10,026 nucleotides of DNA, from NCBI GenBank assembly GCA_023429365.1, contig JAEYVW010000496.1:1-10026 (forward strand). The letters run 5' to 3'. The DNA comes from Bacteroidota bacterium. Lineage in GTDB: Bacteria; Bacteroidota; Bacteroidia; Chitinophagales; Chitinophagaceae. A program made the position numbers and the translations under genes. Each line of letters starts with the position of its first letter. The stretch's first letter is position 1. A model generated the notes under the pieces. It made no database searches. It worked only from the letters and a program-made list of their open reading frames with translations, and had not been told where the DNA came from. Shown here piece after piece: positions 7,375 to 10,026 of the stretch.

Positions 7375-7857
7375 TTAAACAACCAACGCGATAATCAGGA
7401 TTACGATCCAGGCTGCAAGACCCAGCCAGGCCCATTTAACACGATTTCTTTTTTGATCGTCATTGATCAGATAGGCGATCAACACTCCGATCAGCCCCAG
7501 CAAAAACCCAAGGAAGAAACCACCAGCCTGGAAACCTTCGCCAGCAAGTGATCTTTTCTTAATGAATTTTTCAATTTTCTTCGAATTGAAAGTACCATCG
7601 TAGTTGATGGAATTTTTCAATTGTCTTTGCGCTGCTTTAAACGCTATCTTATCCACCAATTTCATTTTCTTACCCGTAAGTTCCTGGTATTCCCTGATCT
7701 TCAGTTGCGAAAGATCAAGTAATGAGATGCGCTCACCAGTGGTACCAATGGAAATGAAAACTTCGCTTGCTTTCAGAGGGGGATTCTTCGGAGTTAAGGA
7801 CGCAAAAGAGGCAATCGTGAAACAGATTGCCGAAACAAGCAAAATACATTTTCTCAT
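7375..7857 (-). CDS. Small exported membrane protein of unknown function
   Basis: This 160-residue protein starts with a signal peptide (MRKCILLVSAICFTIASFAS). The polar middle part contains the segment LSQLKIREYQELTGKKMKL, then a basic stretch KIAFKAAQRQLKNSI and a second lysine-rich segment around 93-102. The C-terminal third has a glycine-rich hydrophobic helix (about 111-131, GGFFLGFLLGLIGVLIAYLI), a charged turn NDDQKRNRVK, and a second helix (about 142-160). I recognise the overall pattern (leader, 'LTGKKM/L' motif, lysine-rich centre, two C-terminal helices) as a common Bacteroidota-only hypothetical protein, but know of no established function. It lies 65 bp downstream of the aminotransferase on the same strand and ends at the shared terminator. 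The start is supported by the signal peptide. Confidence 0.85.
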   Translation of the reverse strand: MRKCILLVSAICFTIASFASLTPKNPPLKASEVFISIGTTGERISLLDLSQLKIREYQELTGKKMKLVDKIAFKAAQRQLKNSINYDGTFNSKKIEKFIKKRSLAGEGFQAGGFFLGFLLGLIGVLIAYLINDDQKRNRVKWAWLGLAAWIVILIIALVV

Positions 7858-7909
7858 AATGATGGTTTTAAGTTAAAAAATGTATCCTAATTTAACCTAA
7901 TATTACTTG

Positions 7910-7935
7910 CAACAGAAATATTTTATTTCCTGTTG
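7910..7935 (-). other. Stem-loop over the aminotransferase stop codon
   Basis: CAACAGAAATA (7910-7920) pairs with TATTTCCTGTTG (7924-7935) across a 3-nt loop, with one bulged C. The TAA stop of the minus-strand aminotransferase (7923-7925) sits at the loop. No T-run follows on the minus strand, so this is not a standard terminator. It may be a 3' mRNA stability structure, a weak attenuator before the small membrane-protein gene, or chance in AT-rich sequence. Confidence 0.5.
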
Positions 7936-9104
7936 ATGGCTTTCAGGATAATTGAGCAGGCCTGGTCGATCAGCTCATCTGATATAACCAGCGGTGGTGA
8001 AATGCGGAGACTGTCGGATGCAAACAAAAACCAGTCGGTCAGAACGCCCTGAGCAATACAATCGTCTATCACTGATTTTGCAGTTTCAAATGAGTCGAAC
8101 TTCAAGGCCATCCATAATCCAAAGGAGCTAATATCTTTGATTTTGTCACACTTCAATTGTGAAAGAAATCGTTGCTCTTTATGCAATACCTTGTCGATGA
8201 TCTTCTCTTCCAGCAACACCTTAAATGCTGCCATACCCGCCGCACAGCAAACCGGGTGACCACCGAACGTGGTGATATGACCCAGAACGGGATTTTCGGC
8301 TAGTGTGTCCATCAGGTTTTTGGAAGAAATAAATGCGCCGAGTGGCATGCCGCCACCCAATGCTTTCCCCAATAGCAGTATATCGGGTACAATATCAAAA
8401 TGTTCAAAACCCCAAAGTTTGCCTGTCCTGCCAAAGCCTGCCTGTATTTCGTCCAGCACTAGTAAGGTGCCGGTGTCAGTACACTTTTTCCTCAGGGCCT
8501 GCATCCATTCCCTGGAAGGCACCTTCACACCGGCTTCACCCTGGACGGTTTCTGCAAATACGCAGGCGGTATGCTCCTTGATTTCCTTAAGCGAATCAAA
8601 TGAATTGTACACGAGGTGATGGATCCCGGGCAATAAAGGGCGATAAGCATTGCGCCAATATTCACTGCCGATCATACTTAATGCGCCCTGGGTGGAACCA
8701 TGATAGGAATTATTGAACGAGATGATCTGTGTCCGGTTTGTTACCCGCTTCGTCAACTTCATAGCTCCTTCCACCGCCTCAGCGCCTGAATTGGTGAAAT
8801 AAACGCTGTTCAGATTTCCAGGCAAATGATCAGTTAGCAGCTTTGCATATTGCACCTGCGGCGTTTCTACAAACTCACCATATACCATAATATGCAGGTA
8901 AGCATCAAGCTGCTTGTGGATGGCTTCAATCACAGCCGGGTGACGGTGGCCGGTATTGGCAACGCTGATGCCACCGATCAGGTCGATATATTCTCTGCCA
9001 TCCGCGCCATATAACAAGCTACCTGCGGCACGGGAAATCTCGAGTGCAAGAGGAGCCGTGGAGGTTTGGCCAACATGACGTAAGAAAAGCTCGCGCTGAT
9101 TCAT
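7923..9104 (-). CDS. Class III PLP-dependent aminotransferase (acetylornithine/ornithine type)
   Basis: This 393-residue cytoplasmic enzyme is a fold-type I, class III aminotransferase. Cofactor and active-site features are NSGAEA 105-110 (phosphate binding), SYHG 133-136, ETVQGEAG 185-192, LVLDEIQAGFGRTG 215-228 with D218 contacting the PLP pyridine nitrogen, LGKALGGG 245-252 with K247 as the Schiff-base lysine, TTFGGHP 278-284, and RISPPL 367-372 with an arginine expected to hold the substrate carboxylate. Length and motifs fit the ArgD, ornithine and 4-aminobutyrate aminotransferase group. The exact amino donor cannot be assigned. No other arginine, lysine or proline gene is adjacent, so I do not name it argD. 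It is divergent from the γ-carbonic-anhydrase-like gene. The ATG at 9104 gives the expected short N-terminal arm. Confidence 0.93.
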   Translation of the reverse strand: MNQRELFLRHVGQTSTAPLALEISRAAGSLLYGADGREYIDLIGGISVANTGHRHPAVIEAIHKQLDAYLHIMVYGEFVETPQVQYAKLLTDHLPGNLNSVYFTNSGAEAVEGAMKLTKRVTNRTQIISFNNSYHGSTQGALSMIGSEYWRNAYRPLLPGIHHLVYNSFDSLKEIKEHTACVFAETVQGEAGVKVPSREWMQALRKKCTDTGTLLVLDEIQAGFGRTGKLWGFEHFDIVPDILLLGKALGGGMPLGAFISSKNLMDTLAENPVLGHITTFGGHPVCCAAGMAAFKVLLEEKIIDKVLHKEQRFLSQLKCDKIKDISSFGLWMALKFDSFETAKSVIDDCIAQGVLTDWFLFASDSLRISPPLVISDELIDQACSIILKAINRK

Positions 9105-9223
9105 GCTGTGGCAAATAACGCAAAAAATTTAATCATCCCAATTCTATCTGCACCGGCATAGTCTTAATGCGGGATGGAATTCAGATATTTGATGGATCAT
9201 TTACTCATATAAAAACTCGAGTT
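9105..9223. promoter_or_regulatory. Divergent intergenic region, candidate promoters
   Basis: These 119 bp separate the aminotransferase (minus) from the γ-carbonic-anhydrase-like gene (plus), so both must start transcription here or nearby. On the plus strand GATATTTG (9184-9191) matches 5 of 6 defined bases of the Bacteroidota -7 element TAnnTTTG and would leave a leader of about 25 nt. No clear TTTG lies at the matching upstream spacing. On the minus strand a TTG followed 19 bp later by GTTATTTG is weaker and would leave almost no leader. Neither site is secure. Confidence 0.3.
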
Positions 9224-9748
9224 ATGCCGCTGATATTACCCGTGGAGGACAAATTACCCGTGACAGGCAAGAATTGTTTTCTTGCTCCCAATGCGACCAT
9301 TGTTGGCGATGTAGTAATGGGTGATGATTGCAGTGCCTGGTTCAATACCGTGATCCGCGGTGATGTCAATTTTATAAAGATGGGAAACCGGGTGAATGTA
9401 CAGGATGGCGCTGTGATCCACTGTACCTATCAGAAATGTGGGACTACGATCGGAAATAATGTATCAATTGGTCATAATGCTATCGTTCATGGCTGCACAC
9501 TTCATGAAAATGTATTGGTGGGCATGGGTGCGATTATTATGGACAACGCGGTGGTGCACAGTGATACGATTATTGCCGCCGGCGCCGTGGTGCTGGAAAA
9601 TACTATATGCGAACCCGGCAGCATTTATGCAGGTGTACCTGCGAAGAAAGTAAAAAGCATTTCACAGGAACTCATTCACGGCGAGATTAATCGTATCGCC
9701 AACAACTACGTGAAATACGCTGATTGGTTCAGGGACAAAGACAAGTGA
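9224..9748 (+). CDS. γ-class carbonic-anhydrase-like left-handed β-helix protein
   Basis: This 174-residue protein belongs to the γ-carbonic anhydrase/YrdA/PaaY group of trimeric hexapeptide-repeat enzymes. Nearly the whole chain (about 20-140) is hexapeptide repeats, followed by a C-terminal helix (about 146-170). Metal-site histidines are visible at H66 (VIHCTY), H84 and H89 (GHNAIVHG), with R45-G-D47 and Q60-D61 at the positions of conserved active-site residues of the archaeal enzyme Cam. The acidic loop carrying the proton-shuttle glutamate of Cam is absent, as in the CamH-like subgroup, so CO2 hydration activity is plausible but not certain. I chose the ATG at 9224 (MPLILPV), the usual family start. 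An in-frame ATG at 9167 would add 19 residues of unrelated sequence. No signal peptide is present, so it is cytoplasmic. Confidence 0.93.
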   Translation: MPLILPVEDKLPVTGKNCFLAPNATIVGDVVMGDDCSAWFNTVIRGDVNFIKMGNRVNVQDGAVIHCTYQKCGTTIGNNVSIGHNAIVHGCTLHENVLVGMGAIIMDNAVVHSDTIIAAGAVVLENTICEPGSIYAGVPAKKVKSISQELIHGEINRIANNYVKYADWFRDKDK

Positions 9749-9757
9749 GGATAATGG

Positions 9758-10026
9758 TCAGGCTATGTTCTTTAACGGGTTAAACAACTTTCCTTCAAGG
9801 ATATTCGCCAGTTCAACGACTGCCTGGTTGTCTTTGGGCAGCGCAGCCTGTGTTTTGGTGGGGTGAACGGAGATACCGTTATAAATATCATAACGCAGAG
9901 TCAGGGGATGACCTTTGTATTTAAAATCCCAATTGATGGAATCAAATTCATCTTCTTTATTCAGAAACTTGATGCGAAGATCGTCGTTGATAATACCAGC
10001 GACCTGGTAAAAAAGATTGAGGTTGC
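9758..10026 (-). CDS. Unrecognised protein, C-terminal 88 residues (5' end beyond the window)
   Basis: Reading the minus strand from the right edge, one frame stays open from 10024 to a TGA at 9758-9760, giving 88 residues, while the other two frames close within about 25 codons. The start lies outside the window. The segment is soluble and mixed in charge, with DDLRIKFLNKEDEFDSINWD, then FKYKGHPLTLRYDIYNGISV, and ends in a likely helix (QAVVELANILEGKLF). There is no membrane segment. Amino-acid composition and the conserved-looking alternation suggest a real gene. I do not recognise the family. It converges on the γ-carbonic-anhydrase-like gene with only 9 bp between the stops and no visible terminator hairpin between them. 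Confidence 0.65.
   Translation of the reverse strand, partial: NLNLFYQVAGIINDDLRIKFLNKEDEFDSINWDFKYKGHPLTLRYDIYNGISVHPTKTQAALPKDNQAVVELANILEGKLFNPLKNIA

Noticed and set aside
7858..7922. Possible minus-strand promoter for the small membrane-protein gene (TTG and TACATTTT).
   Set aside because: The spacing of about 25 bp is longer than usual and the -7 element is imperfect; too weak to list as a site.
9167..9223. N-terminal extension of the γ-carbonic-anhydrase-like gene from the ATG at 9167.
   Set aside because: The 19 extra residues do not resemble the family, whose proteins normally begin MPLILPV or similar, matching the ATG at 9224.

Overview
The window looks like chromosomal DNA of a Bacteroidota bacterium, most likely from the Chitinophagales (for example a Chitinophagaceae relative). 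The evidence is a SusC/SusD-type outer-membrane uptake pair, several lipoproteins with loose Bacteroidota lipoboxes, AT-rich leaders without Shine-Dalgarno sequences, and a γ-class carbonic-anhydrase-like protein whose sequence looks typical of this phylum. The genus-level guess is an impression from protein style and cannot be proven here. The window is gene-dense: no gene-free stretch reaches 300 bases, and the longest is the 119-bp gap at 9105-9223.

Left and centre (1-7289, all on the plus strand): the 3' end of a SusC-like TonB-dependent receptor, a complete SusD-like lipoprotein, a calcineurin-like phosphoesterase with a Tat-like lipoprotein signal, a secreted SGNH/GDSL hydrolase overlapping it by 4 nt, a lipoprotein glycerophosphodiester phosphodiesterase, glycerol kinase (glpK) and an aquaglyceroporin (glpF). 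Together these could form one scavenging route: outer-membrane capture, deacylation (SGNH), cleavage of the glycerophosphodiester (GDPD), removal of phosphate (phosphoesterase), entry of glycerol (GlpF) and rephosphorylation (GlpK). The enzyme families are well supported. The joint assignment to phospholipid or glycerophosphodiester use is inference. A four-unit 10-bp tandem repeat lies in the glpK-glpF gap, and a strong hairpin with T-tracts on both sides ends the block.

Right (7375-9104, minus strand): a small secreted or membrane-anchored protein of unknown function lies downstream of a class III PLP-dependent aminotransferase. A stem-loop covers the aminotransferase stop codon.

Right edge (9224-10026): a γ-carbonic-anhydrase-like left-handed β-helix protein is transcribed divergently from the aminotransferase. 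It converges, with a 9-bp gap, on the 3' end of an unrecognised minus-strand gene that runs off the window. No tRNA, rRNA, insertion sequence, CRISPR array or integrase was seen.
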